Positions 7,328 through 15,533 of a stretch of 64,000 nt of DNA are shown piece after piece. Made by a program: the position numbers and the translations under genes. This stretch comes from Streptomyces rishiriensis. GTDB taxonomy: Bacteria > Actinomycetota > Actinomycetes > Streptomycetales > Streptomycetaceae. Below the pieces are notes generated by a model, which saw nothing but the letters and a program-made list of their open reading frames with translations, searched no databases and was not told the origin of the DNA. The number at the start of each line of letters is the position of its first letter. Position 1 is the stretch's first letter. The stretch covers positions 151,073-215,072 of the forward strand of contig NZ_BEWA01000001.1 in the NCBI RefSeq assembly GCF_003112535.1, written 5' to 3'.

Positions 7328-8230
7328 ATGCACACCTCCCCCGCCACCACCCCCATCCCCTCCTGGACCGTGGGCGGCGTCACCGTCCACCGCATCGACG
7401 AAGTCGCCCTGCCGCCCGCGACCGGACCCTGGCTGCTGCCCGACGCCACCCCTGAGATGGTGACCGCCCAGGACTGGCTGCTCCCCCACTTCGCCGGCCA
7501 GGACGGGATTCTGCACATCGACAGCCACAGCTTCGCGTTCGTCGTGAACGGGCTGCGCGTTCTCGTCGACACCGGCATCGGCAATGGCAAGGAGCGGGCC
7601 AACCCGGCCTGGCACAACCTGCGGACCGACTTTCTGGAGCACCTCACCGCCGCCGGTTTCCCCCCGGACTCCGTCGACCTGGTGATCCTCACCCACCTGC
7701 ACGCCGATCACGTCGGCTGGAACACACGGCAGGTGAACGGCGAATGGGTCCCCACCTTCCCCAACGCCCGCTACCTCACCTCCCGCGCCGAACGGGAGTT
7801 CTGGGCCACGTACGACATGGAGGAGGCACGCGAACAGATGTTCCGCGACTCCGTAATCCCGGTCGAACAGGCGGGTCTGCTGAGCACGGTCGACGTCCCG
7901 CACAAGGGGGCCGAGATCTCCCCCGGCCTGCGCTTGATCCCGACACCCGGCCACACCCCCGGCCACGTCGCGGTGAAACTGACCAGCCAGAAGGAGACGG
8001 CGCTGATCTCCGGCGACTGCGTCCACCACCCCGTCCAGCTCGCCCACCCCGTCATCGGCGCCTGCGTCGACATCGACCCGCGGCAGTCCGAGGCCACCCG
8101 CCGCGAGCTGCTCGGCTCCCTCGCCGGCACGGACACCCTCCTCCTCGGCACCCACTTCACACCGCCCACCGCCGGCCGCGTGGTCGCCCACGGGGACGCC
8201 TACCGACTGGATCCCGTCCCCGCTTCCTGA
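7328..8230 (+). CDS. MBL-fold metallo-hydrolase
   Basis: The 300-residue protein has the zinc-binding motif THLHADHVGW at residues about 121-130, a later GHTPGHVAVKL histidine, an ISGDCVHHPVQLAHP aspartate region and a final LLLGTHF histidine. This is the full metallo-beta-lactamase-fold ligand set. Family members hydrolyse lactones, esters or phosphodiesters. The pattern resembles quorum-quenching lactonases but does not prove that activity. It follows the MFS gene closely on the same strand and probably shares its transcript. An IS element begins 16 bp after its stop. Confidence 0.85.
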   Translation: MHTSPATTPIPSWTVGGVTVHRIDEVALPPATGPWLLPDATPEMVTAQDWLLPHFAGQDGILHIDSHSFAFVVNGLRVLVDTGIGNGKERANPAWHNLRTDFLEHLTAAGFPPDSVDLVILTHLHADHVGWNTRQVNGEWVPTFPNARYLTSRAEREFWATYDMEEAREQMFRDSVIPVEQAGLLSTVDVPHKGAEISPGLRLIPTPGHTPGHVAVKLTSQKETALISGDCVHHPVQLAHPVIGACVDIDPRQSEATRRELLGSLAGTDTLLLGTHFTPPTAGRVVAHGDAYRLDPVPAS

Positions 8231-8246
8231 TTGCCGTTGCCACACT

Positions 8247-9135
8247 GAGCCTTTTCCAACCTGCAGATTCGGTACGGTAGTTGGGGTGACAGACGAGTGA
8301 AGCCCCTGGTAGACGGGTTCACGACCAAGATCACCCGTTCCGCCAGAGGCTTCACGTGCTTGTCTACCCGTCCGGGCTGGACCTGTCCAGCCCGCACCTT
8401 CGTTTCCTCACTGCCCGCCTCCGGGAACGCCGCCGCGCGATCGGCAGCCGGTGGCGCCGGCTGAGCGCCGGCCGGCAGGCCCTGCTCACACTCGCCCACC
8501 TGCGCAACGGGCATCCGTACGCCCAGCTCGCGGCCGGGTTCGGCATCGGGACCACGACCGCCTACCGCTACATCACCGAGGCCGTGGACGTCCTGGCCGC
8601 TCTCGCACCGAGCCTTGCCGAGGTTGTACAGAGCGCATCGACGAAGGCGTTCGTGCTCCTGGACGGGACGCTGCTGCCGACAGACCGGATCGCCGCGGAC
8701 CGGCCCTTCTACTCCGGCAAACACAAGAAGCACGGCATGAACGTGCAGGTCCTGGCCGACCCGGCAGGCCGACTGCTCTGGGCCTCACCAGCCCTGCCCG
8801 GCGCCATCCACGACGTCCGCGCCGCCCGCGAGCACGGCATCATCGACACCCTCGCCGATGCCGGCATCAAGCGCTGGGCCGACAAGGGCTACCGAGGCGC
8901 CGGAGGCACGGTCCGCACCCCCTGCTGGGGTCGCTGGGAGACGCTCTCCACAGGTCAGCAGGCCGTCAATCGATCCCACGCGAAGATCCGGGCCCTCGTC
9001 GAACCCGCCATCGCCACCCTCAAGACCTGGCGCCTCCTGCGCAAACTCCGCTGCTCGACCACCCGCATCACCCACCTCGTCCAGGCAGTCCTCACCCTCC
9101 ACCTCACCGGCTCGAACTGAGGTTGGAAAAGGCTC
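8247..9135 (+). mobile_element. IS5-type insertion sequence with 16-bp TIRs and ACT duplication
   Basis: The ends GAGCCTTTTCCAACCT and AGGTTGGAAAAGGCTC are perfect 16-bp inverted repeats bracketing one transposase gene. ACT lies directly outside both ends (8244-8246 and 9136-9138), a plausible 3-bp target duplication. The element is 889 bp and appears intact, so recent movement is possible. Confidence 0.85.
8356..9120 (+). CDS. IS5-family transposase (DDE_Tnp_4 type)
   Basis: The 254-residue protein has an N-terminal HTH (YAQLAAGFGIGTTTAYRYIT) and a DDE domain: DGTLLPTDRI carries the first Asp, GAIHDVRAAREHGI the second, and the ADKGYRG / HAKIRALVEPAIATLKTW region the last acidic residue. 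Its stop codon ends in the right terminal repeat, which is usual for compact IS elements. No disruption is seen. Confidence 0.9.
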   Translation: MLVYPSGLDLSSPHLRFLTARLRERRRAIGSRWRRLSAGRQALLTLAHLRNGHPYAQLAAGFGIGTTTAYRYITEAVDVLAALAPSLAEVVQSASTKAFVLLDGTLLPTDRIAADRPFYSGKHKKHGMNVQVLADPAGRLLWASPALPGAIHDVRAAREHGIIDTLADAGIKRWADKGYRGAGGTVRTPCWGRWETLSTGQQAVNRSHAKIRALVEPAIATLKTWRLLRKLRCSTTRITHLVQAVLTLHLTGSN

Positions 9136-9169
9136 ACTGTCCTACCAAACTTCGTGGGTACTGGTTAAG

Positions 9170-10040
9170 AGGGCGTCTCACGTGGCAAGTTTCGCGAGCT
9201 TCTTGTAGCAGGTCAGGGCAGCGGCCAGGCCGAGGAAGGCGAGGAAGTGCGAGCCCTTTCGTTCGTATCGGATGGTCAGGCGGCGGTAGCCGAAGAGCCA
9301 AGCGATCGACCGCTCGATCTTCCAGCGGTGCCGACCAAGGCGTTCGCCGGACTCGACGCCTGGTCGCGCGATGCGCGCGACGAGCCCACGCTCGCGCAGC
9401 CAGCTGAGGTGTTCGGCGGAGAAGTACGCCTTGTCCGCACGGAGTTTGACGGGCCGGTGCCGCCGTGGTCCCCGGCGGGACCGGACGGCGGGGATGCCGA
9501 GGATGAGCGGCTTGAAGGCGAAACTGTCGTGCATGTTCGCACCTGACACGGCGACGGCGAGGGGGATGCCCTGGGCATCGGACAGCACGTGCAGCTTGCT
9601 GCCCTTCTTGCCGCGATCGACCGGGTTCGGCCCCGTCAGCGATCCCCCCTTCTTGGCGCGAACGGAGGCCGCGTCGACGATCGCCGAGGTCCAGTCCACC
9701 TCGCCCCGGACCCTGAGTTCGTCCAGCACCGCCCGATGCAGCCGACGCCACAGGCCGACCTCGGTCCATACCGTGAAGCGGCGATGCGCGGTGGCGGAGG
9801 ATGTGCCGAACGTCGGCGGCAGATGCCGCCAGGCACAGCCGCTGGTCAGCACGTACACCACTGCGGTGAACACGGCCCGCTCGTCACGTGGAGCGGTCCC
9901 GCCACCTTGCGGTCGAGCCGCGAACAACGGCAGTAACGGGGTGACCAGCTCCCAGAGTTCATCAGGAACCAGACGCTTCGACAGATCAGCACTCACGGCC
10001 GGCAACATGCCGCTCGAACATCAAGTTACGTGGGACAGCC
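9170..10040 (-). mobile_element. Second IS5-type insertion sequence
   Basis: A single transposase gene is bracketed by imperfect inverted ends. Near 9171 the sequence is GGGCGTCTCACGT, and at 10028-10040 the complement of GGCTGTCCCACGT. I could not define a target duplication with confidence, so the left boundary may be off by a few bases. It lies 35 bp from the previous IS. Confidence 0.7.
9178..10008 (-). CDS. IS5-family transposase
   Basis: The 276-residue product starts with the typical N-terminal domain (LVPDELWELVTPLLP, YVLTSGCAWRHLPPTFG) followed by the DDE domain. WTSAIVDAASVRAKKGG carries the first Asp, GIPLAVAVSGANMHDS the second, and RRHRPVKLRADKAYF with HRWKIERSIAWLFGYRRL supplies the final Glu region (Y-2-R-3-E-like). 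It is full length for the group and shows no frameshift in this window. Confidence 0.9.
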   Translation of the reverse strand: MLPAVSADLSKRLVPDELWELVTPLLPLFAARPQGGGTAPRDERAVFTAVVYVLTSGCAWRHLPPTFGTSSATAHRRFTVWTEVGLWRRLHRAVLDELRVRGEVDWTSAIVDAASVRAKKGGSLTGPNPVDRGKKGSKLHVLSDAQGIPLAVAVSGANMHDSFAFKPLILGIPAVRSRRGPRRHRPVKLRADKAYFSAEHLSWLRERGLVARIARPGVESGERLGRHRWKIERSIAWLFGYRRLTIRYERKGSHFLAFLGLAAALTCYKKLAKLAT

Positions 10041-10042
10041 TT

Positions 10043-10627
10043 CTATGCCTTGACTGATGCGGCCGATCTGGCGGCCTTCTCGATCTTCGCGCAGTAGGCG
10101 GTGCGGGCGTCCTCATCGATCTGCATCTCGTGTTCGGGGCGCATCCCGGTTCGGCCGTCGACGCCTTCACGCAGGATATCGGCGTGCCCGGTATGCCGGT
10201 TGGTCTCGCCGAGGACGTGGACCAGGATGGCGAACAGGTTCGTGTTGGAGTAAGGCTCCGGCCACCACGGCACGTGGCCGGGGGCATCGAGGGCAAGCTC
10301 GTCGATCGTCGCGTCTGAGTGTTCCCACGTGCGCCGGTAGGACTCGATGATCTGATCGCGCGCCTCGTCCTCAGCCGCCCACAGATCGCTGCCGTCGTGG
10401 TCCTGCCACCGGGGCAGCGGTTCCGGGGACGGCCGGTCGAAGACCTCGCCGAAGTACCTGGCCTCGACGCTGGCCACGTGTTTGACCAGGCCGAGGAGGT
10501 TGGTCCCGGTCACTGTCAAAGGTCGGCGGGCGTCGTACTCGGACAGGCCGTCGAGTTTCCAGAGCAGCGCCTTGCGGTCCCGCCGCAGTCTCTCGTGCAG
10601 GCTGTTCTTCGCGAATTCATCGATCAT
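10043..10627 (-). CDS. DinB-superfamily (DUF664) protein
   Basis: The 194-residue protein begins MIDEFAKNSLHERLRRDRKA, then LLGLVKHVASVEARYFGEVF and ILVHVLGETNRHTGHADILR. The histidines spaced in these helices (KHVASVE, HVLGETNRHTGH) form the metal site of the DinB/YfiT fold. Members include thiol-dependent transferases and stress proteins, and the function here is unknown. The start at 10627 is preferred because the upstream frame has no homology. Its 3' end directly abuts an IS5 element. Confidence 0.85.
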   Translation of the reverse strand: MIDEFAKNSLHERLRRDRKALLWKLDGLSEYDARRPLTVTGTNLLGLVKHVASVEARYFGEVFDRPSPEPLPRWQDHDGSDLWAAEDEARDQIIESYRRTWEHSDATIDELALDAPGHVPWWPEPYSNTNLFAILVHVLGETNRHTGHADILREGVDGRTGMRPEHEMQIDEDARTAYCAKIEKAARSAASVKA

Positions 10628-10630
10628 GCA

Positions 10631-11176
10631 GCATGCCTCGGCATCAGCGTCACACCCGCCGAGTTCCGCGCCCTTCCGATCACACCCAAAACCTTCCACG
10701 GTGACTGGAACTACACGCTGTCTCCCGTTCCACCGCGAGCGCCAGACGCGCCGGCAACGACACACCAGGCCGACCCGGCCCTGACCGCGATGCTCACCGA
10801 CCCGGCCCTGACCGGCATGTCGCGAACCGACTTCGAGCATCTGGTGGCGGTCTCGGAGCCTTTCTGGGATGCCTTGGCCGAGGCAGCATTCCAGCGACGC
10901 TTCCACCGCCCGCGCAGCTACCGGCACCCACAGACCAGCAGCGTGGACCACACCCACCGACTGCTGGCAGCCCTCCTCCGCCGCCGCAGAGCGGTGACCA
11001 TGACGTTCCTGGCCCAACTACTGGACGTCAACCGCACCAACCTGTCCATCCAGTACCAGGACGCAAAACGGCTCCTGGACCTGCACCGGATCCTCGTCAC
11101 GCCGATACCAGGATCGCCCGCCCGCACATTGGAACAGCTACACGCCCGAACTACCCTCGCAGGAACCCGTCGCTGA
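10631..11176 (+). pseudogene. C-terminal part of an ISAzo13-like transposase
   Basis: The frame carries LGISVTPAEFRALPITPKTF and HGDWNYTL, the closing motif of ISAzo13-type transposases. It continues into a longer tail with LTGMSRTDFEHLVAVSEPFW and a second HTH (TMTFLAQLLDVNRTNLSIQY). The catalytic DDE part is missing, and the fragment starts against the 5' end of the DinB gene on the other strand. It is a relic. Confidence 0.6.
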
Positions 11177-11194
11177 CAGTTATTGAAATACGGG

Positions 11195-11316
11195 CCCCGG
11201 CGGTTCCGGAGTACTGCCTTTGCACCCCGGCCGACCGCAGGCCCTTCTTCAGGAAGCCGGTGTCGTCGACGATCAGCACCGCGTCTCGGTCGCCGAGGTG
11301 TTCCACGACGTAGTCA
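11195..11316 (-). pseudogene. IS701-type transposase, internal fragment left of the inserted element
   Basis: The reverse frame gives [20 protein letters not shown] then [20 protein letters not shown], the DDE core of IS701-type transposases including the VDDTG aspartates. Homology ends at about 11190 against the previous relic. Its upstream half lies 3.5 kb away at 14804-15072. Removing the intervening element rejoins the two exactly in frame. Confidence 0.85.
11308..11316. repeat. 9-bp target-site duplication, left copy (ACGTAGTCA)
   Basis: ACGTAGTCA occurs here and at 14804-14812, on either side of the 11317-14803 segment, and reads across the same codons of the split IS701-type transposase. 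An 8-9 bp duplication is characteristic of IS256-family insertion. Confidence 0.9.
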
Positions 11317-11526
11317 GAGCAATCGTCAAGAGTTGTGGGTGAAGTCTTGGCTCGGGGTTCTTTTGGAGCGTCGGGGCGCCACGTGCTCGGTGAGGCTGAG
11401 CCGTACGACTGATGGACGCACGGGCTTCGACCGGGGCCCGCGCGTCGCTTCGCGGCGGTCTCGGCGAAATCGGACAATGCGAGTCTGAGGCAGCATATCC
11501 GGTGATTAGGGCGGGCGAAGGCGGCC

Positions 11527-12675
11527 ATGGCCAGGATGAGCGGACCAGAAGGACAGCCCGTTCACGCGGGGAAGATCATGGGCTGGGTGTCGAAGGTGTT
11601 TCAGCTCCACCCCGAGGGCGTGAATTGGCCGCGAGCGGTGTTCTTCCTGGACATCGCGCTGGTGCCACTGGTCGTTTTCTGGGCGATCGGGCATGAGGAG
11701 TACCTGCTCAGCGCGTTGTTCGGCCTGCTGTTTGCCTGGCTGGACGACCCGGGCGGGGGCTTCGGGCACCGTGCGTCACACGTCGCCGTATTTGCGCTGA
11801 TCGGCGCAGGGCTGACGGCGCTGGGGTTCGGCATCGGCGGAGAGGCTTGGGGTTGGTTGGTGCTGGCCGCCTTCGCAGTCACCCTGGTGGCGGGGCTGGC
11901 AGTCGCTTTCGGGGTTCGCAGGTTCGTGACCGCCCTGCTTCTCAATGTCTGGTTCATCCTCGCCCTGTCGCTCGCGTTCAGCTTCCAGCAACATGCCCGC
12001 ATCACCAGCTACACCTGGGGTCAGGTTCTTGCGTGGTCCGGGGGGTCGGTGTTGTGGATCGTGGTGACGTTCATCGGGTGGCTGATCCGCGGGCGCGAGG
12101 ACCGGCCCCAGCCGATCGCGGAACTCCCTGGCGACACTTCGCGCCAGAAGCTGACCCTCCCGAAGGTCATGTTCGCGGTGATCCGCGCCATGGCCATCGC
12201 CGGCAGCGTCGCGCTGGCATTCGGACTGAACCTGTCGCACGGCGTCTGGCTGCCGATCGCGACCATGATCGCGCTGAAGCCGAGCCTGGAGCAGGCCACG
12301 CTGGTCAGCGCGCAGCGCCTTGCCGGAGCGTTGATCGGTGCCGTCGTGGCTGCGCTGCTGCTGCTGATCCCGACCAGTGAACACGGACTGAGGCTGTTCG
12401 CGGTCGAGCGCGGACTCGAAGTGGTCGCGCTCGTGTTGTTCATGCACGGGGTGGGGATCCGCTTCTTGAACTACGCGCTCTACTGTGCGGCCATCGCGGC
12501 GGGGGCGCTCGTCCTGATTGACCTCCCGCAACCCTCCGACTACGCCGCCGAGGGCTACCGGGTGCTGTGGACGTTCTGCGGTGTGGGGATCGGTGTGCTC
12601 GTCATGCTGCTCGCCGGCCTGCTCGCCAAGCGCACCGCCCAGACAAGGTCACAGCAGGAACGAATGGGAACCTGA
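11527..12675 (+). CDS. FUSC-family (aromatic-acid exporter-like) membrane protein
   Basis: The 382-residue protein has an N-terminal cluster of membrane helices (residues about 30-170), a short soluble stretch and a second set of helices with the FUSC pattern [20 protein letters not shown] followed by [21 protein letters not shown] proteins export aromatic acids and related compounds. The usual large cytoplasmic domain is short here. The ATG follows GAAGGCGGCC. It is transcribed away from the element's left terminal repeat and is intact, so it is probably the functional passenger of this IS256-type element. Confidence 0.8.
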   Translation: MARMSGPEGQPVHAGKIMGWVSKVFQLHPEGVNWPRAVFFLDIALVPLVVFWAIGHEEYLLSALFGLLFAWLDDPGGGFGHRASHVAVFALIGAGLTALGFGIGGEAWGWLVLAAFAVTLVAGLAVAFGVRRFVTALLLNVWFILALSLAFSFQQHARITSYTWGQVLAWSGGSVLWIVVTFIGWLIRGREDRPQPIAELPGDTSRQKLTLPKVMFAVIRAMAIAGSVALAFGLNLSHGVWLPIATMIALKPSLEQATLVSAQRLAGALIGAVVAALLLLIPTSEHGLRLFAVERGLEVVALVLFMHGVGIRFLNYALYCAAIAAGALVLIDLPQPSDYAAEGYRVLWTFCGVGIGVLVMLLAGLLAKRTAQTRSQQERMGT

Positions 12676-12711
12676 CCGCTGTCGCCCCCATCATCAACGG
12701 TTCCAGTCTGC

Positions 12712-13326
12712 TTAATCCGTGCTCTTCCGGCCGGCCGCAGGATGTTGGCTGAGGCGGACCGCGCCCACGATGACCTTGACGGCCAGGCCAAGGATGATCA
12801 AGTCGGCCAGCATCTGCGCGGTGACCACCAGCCGCGCTCCCTCGGTCTTGGCGGTGATGTCGCCGAATCCGACGGTAGAGAACACAGTGACGGTGAAGTA
12901 GAGCCCGTCGGTATGAGAAAGGTGCCCGCCGAAGCTGCCGGGTGTCACCGAGGCAATCGAGACGTAGGTGGCCGCGAACAGCAGCAGGAAGAACGGCACG
13001 CTGGTGGCCAGCGCCTCGACGGCCCGCACACCCGGCCCTGAGGAGCGCATGATCGAGCGAACCTGTAGGACGACCAAGGCGATGAATCCCGCGAGCCCGA
13101 TGAGGAGCTTGGTGACGGCGGCCGCCGCCGAGGAGCGATCGAAGGGGATCAGGTATTACGCGCTCACCAGCGCAGCCACCGAGCCGACCACGCGCAGCAA
13201 GATCCACAGGATCCTGCGAGAAGAGGGCCACCCCTCCACTCCTGAACGCACGCTCGACACGGCGCTCCGCGCCGACTCTGCCCGCTCGTCACCCGACTCG
13301 CCTGGGGGCTTGCCCTTCTCCCGCAC
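12712..13326 (-). pseudogene. Two-pass potassium channel gene with an in-frame TAA
   Basis: A GTG at 13326 preceded by AGGAGG opens a frame with a first membrane helix (ILWILLRVVGSVAALVSA), then TAA at 13156-13158, then YLIPFDRSSAAA and a further helix. The pore helix and filter TVFSTVGFGDITAKTEGARL and the last transmembrane helix follow. The frame is otherwise continuous, and the position normally holds Tyr, so TAC to TAA is the simplest change. Without readthrough only a 56-residue peptide or an internally started pore fragment can form. It is a passenger of the IS256-type element. Confidence 0.8.
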
Positions 13327-13426
13327 AATGCACCTCCTGGCACGATCACCTGGAATGGTGACCAGCCGGAGCGACATCACGTGGAAGCGACACGCGGTCC
13401 AGGATTGCGAGCTTCAACGGTGCTAC

Positions 13427-14680
13427 TCAGGCCGCAACCTCCTCAGTGCGTTCGACCAGGACGCCGTTCTCGAAGCGTGCGCCGGCTCGGACCAGCGGGA
13501 CCAGGTGTGCGCCGGTGATCGCGCGCCAGCGGGCTTGGGCGGACTCGACGAGCTTGAACACCATCGCGAGGGCGGCGGCTGGGCTGCCAGCGCCTCGGGT
13601 GACTTTGGTGCGGAGTTTGACGGTCGAGAAGGTCGACTCGATGGGGTTCGTGGTCCGCAGGTGGATCCAGTGCTCGGCCGGGAAGTCGTAGAACGCGAGC
13701 AGTTCCTCCCGGTCGTCGGTGATCTTCGCGACGGCCTTGGGCCACTTGGCGCCGTAGGTCTTCGCGAACGCATCGATCGCCTTCTCCGCGTGGGTGCGGT
13801 CCTCGGCGTTGTAGATCTCCTGCGCGGCCTTCGTCGACCCGGGTTGGGCGGACTTGGGCAGGCAGTTGGTGACGTTGCGGGCTTTGTGAACCCAACATCT
13901 TTGATGCCGGGCGGCTGGGAACACCTCAGCCAGCGCCTTCCATAGGCCCATCGCGCCGTCGCCGACCACCAGCTCGGGGTCGCGCATGCCGCGGCGTCGG
14001 CAGTCGCGCAGCAGGTCCGCCCACGACTCTGTCGACTCGCGCAGCCCCTCGGCCAGGGCGATCAGTTCCTTGGTGCCGTCCAGCCGCACCCCGAGCACCA
14101 CCAGGACGCACGAGTGGGCCTGGCCGAGGCGAACCTTGGGGTGCACGCCGTCGGCCCACACGTAGACGTAGTCCCGGTGGGACAGGTCCCGATCCTGGAA
14201 GGCAGCATGGTCGTCCTGCCATTGCTTCGTCAGCCGCGTCACGGTCGCCGCCGACAGTCCGGCGGTGCCGCCGAGGAACTGCTCCAGCGCGGGCACGAAG
14301 TCCCCAGACGACAGGCCGTGCAAGTAGAGCAAGGGCAGTACCTCGGACACCTTGGGCGACTTGCGGCACCACGGCGGCAGAATCCTCGAGGAGAACCGCT
14401 GCCGCTCGCCAGAGGCCTCGTCGACGCGCCGGTCGTTCACTCGCGGGGCCTCGACCTGGACGGGTCCGGCCGCGGTCACGACAGTGCGGGGCCGGTGGTG
14501 GCCGTTGCGGACCACCAAGCGGTGCCCGTGCTCATCGGTCTCGGCGGCCAACTCGGCTATGTACTGGTTGACTTCGGCCTCCAGGGCGGCGGCGAGCATC
14601 CGGCGGGCGCCTTCGCGGACGATCTCGTCGATCAGGGAGCCGGACTGTCTGGAGCCTTCATCGGTGACTACGCTGAGCAT
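13427..14680 (-). CDS. IS256-family transposase
   Basis: The 417-residue protein begins MLSVVTDEGSRQSGSLIDEI. It shows the family's AELAAETDEHGHRLVVRNGH N-terminal region, DYVYVWADGVHPKVRL with the first Asp, LVVGDGAMGLWKAL with the second, the CWVHKARNVTNCLPKSAQPG signature and a final TTNPIESTFSTVKLRTKVT with the Glu. Length and motifs are complete. It sits 120 bp inside the right terminal repeat of the 3.5-kb element and should be its transposase. Confidence 0.95.
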   Translation of the reverse strand: MLSVVTDEGSRQSGSLIDEIVREGARRMLAAALEAEVNQYIAELAAETDEHGHRLVVRNGHHRPRTVVTAAGPVQVEAPRVNDRRVDEASGERQRFSSRILPPWCRKSPKVSEVLPLLYLHGLSSGDFVPALEQFLGGTAGLSAATVTRLTKQWQDDHAAFQDRDLSHRDYVYVWADGVHPKVRLGQAHSCVLVVLGVRLDGTKELIALAEGLRESTESWADLLRDCRRRGMRDPELVVGDGAMGLWKALAEVFPAARHQRCWVHKARNVTNCLPKSAQPGSTKAAQEIYNAEDRTHAEKAIDAFAKTYGAKWPKAVAKITDDREELLAFYDFPAEHWIHLRTTNPIESTFSTVKLRTKVTRGAGSPAAALAMVFKLVESAQARWRAITGAHLVPLVRAGARFENGVLVERTEEVAA

Positions 14681-14779
14681 GGGCGTGCCTTCCCGACCCG
14701 CGCTGCAACGCGGGCCTACTCGGTGACCAACACAGGATCGTTCGGGAAGGTACGCCCTCCGCGTTTTATCCCGAAGCCG

Positions 14780-14803
14780 ATCCACAAGTCCTGAGCATTG
14801 CTC
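14780..14803. repeat. Right terminal inverted repeat of the IS256-type element
   Basis: Read inward it begins GAGCAATGCTCAGGACTTGT and pairs with 11317-11340 at about 19 of 24 positions. It is followed directly by the ACGTAGTCA duplication at 14804-14812. Confidence 0.85.
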
Positions 14804-15072
14804 ACGTAGTCACGGACGTCGTCCAGGACCTCGTCCGCGTCCCACTCGATCCGGTTCAGCATCCGCTGGATCCGGTCCGGGCCGTCGTGACCGGCCTCCT
14901 CGGCCACCGTCCAGCCGTTCTTGCGCTCCAGCGGAGCAATCAGCCCCCGCATGTAGGCCAGAGCCGACTCCCGCGGCTCCGACCTGTTGAAGCGGTACAC
15001 GAACCGCTCATGCAGAGCAGTCAGTTCACCCGCCCACCATCTGACATCAGCAAGGTCCCCACCCATAACCAC
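14804..15072 (-). pseudogene. IS701-type transposase, N-terminal part right of the inserted element
   Basis: The start MGGDLADVRWWAGELTALHE continues RFVYRFNRSEPRESALAYMR, GLIAPLERKNGWTVAEEAGH and WDADEVLDDVRDYV, the N-terminal domain of IS701-type transposases. After DYV the sequence becomes the end of the IS256-type element. The continuation [17 protein letters not shown] lies at 11195-11316. This transposase was therefore the target of the insertion. Confidence 0.9.
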
Positions 15073-15117
15073 ACCAACGACCGACCTGGCCAGCAGTCAC
15101 GACAGACACCGTTGCAG

Positions 15118-15401
15118 TACTAGGCCGGACGGTGATGTACGGCGTGTCGAGCAGCGGGTTCGACGATGTACCGCTCACCAGCCTCTTCCGTCTGAAGTCC
15201 CTGACCGGCTTCTCCTTGCTGGCCTGGCGCGCGGCCGATCCGGAGCGAGCAAGGCAGGACATCGCCGAGGTCACGGACTACTCGGTGGCCGGACGTCTGC
15301 GCACGGCGGTCCATGCCCGGCTCCCGCTCACCGAGGCGGTTGAGGCGCACCGCCTGCTGGAAGAGCGGTCGAATCTCGGCCGGGTCCTGCTCCTGCCCTG
15401 A
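15118..15401 (+). pseudogene. C-terminal fragment of a zinc-type quinone/alcohol dehydrogenase
   Basis: The frame reads MYGVSSSGFDDVPLTSLFRL and ends AVHARLPLTEAVEAHRLLEE then RSNLGRVLLLP, the standard end of MDR-family quinone oxidoreductases. The nucleotide-binding and catalytic domains are absent, and the fragment starts just beyond the IS701 relic. It was probably truncated by that insertion or a linked deletion. Confidence 0.75.
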
Positions 15402-15533
15402 CGGAGCGTCCTTTCCCCACAGAAGCGCAGCAAGGGCCTCCCGCTGCGTGGCCGGGCTCGCCACCAAACGCCCAGGGTCATCGCCCCGGAGTGGTCCGTC
15501 CCGTCCCTGACGGTTGTGAGGCGTCGGTGAGGT

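Larger units (their letters stand above)
11317..14803 (-). mobile_element. IS256-family element carrying an FUSC transporter and a K+ channel gene
   Basis: The left end reads GAGCAATCGTCAAGAGTTGT and the right end, inward, GAGCAATGCTCAGGACTTGT, matching at about 19 of the first 24 bases. Both ends are flanked by ACGTAGTCA. The element contains one IS256-family transposase near its right end plus an FUSC-family gene and a K+ channel gene. It interrupts an IS701-type transposase whose frame is restored when the element and one repeat are removed. The only terminal repeats found enclose the passengers, so they appear to be part of the mobile unit (a transporter-IS arrangement) rather than chromosomal neighbours. 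Confidence 0.85.

Noticed and set aside
13400..14760. A minimal IS256 element limited to the transposase gene
   Set aside because: No inverted repeat matching the right end was found near 13380-13430, while the match at 11317 is strong and has the duplication.
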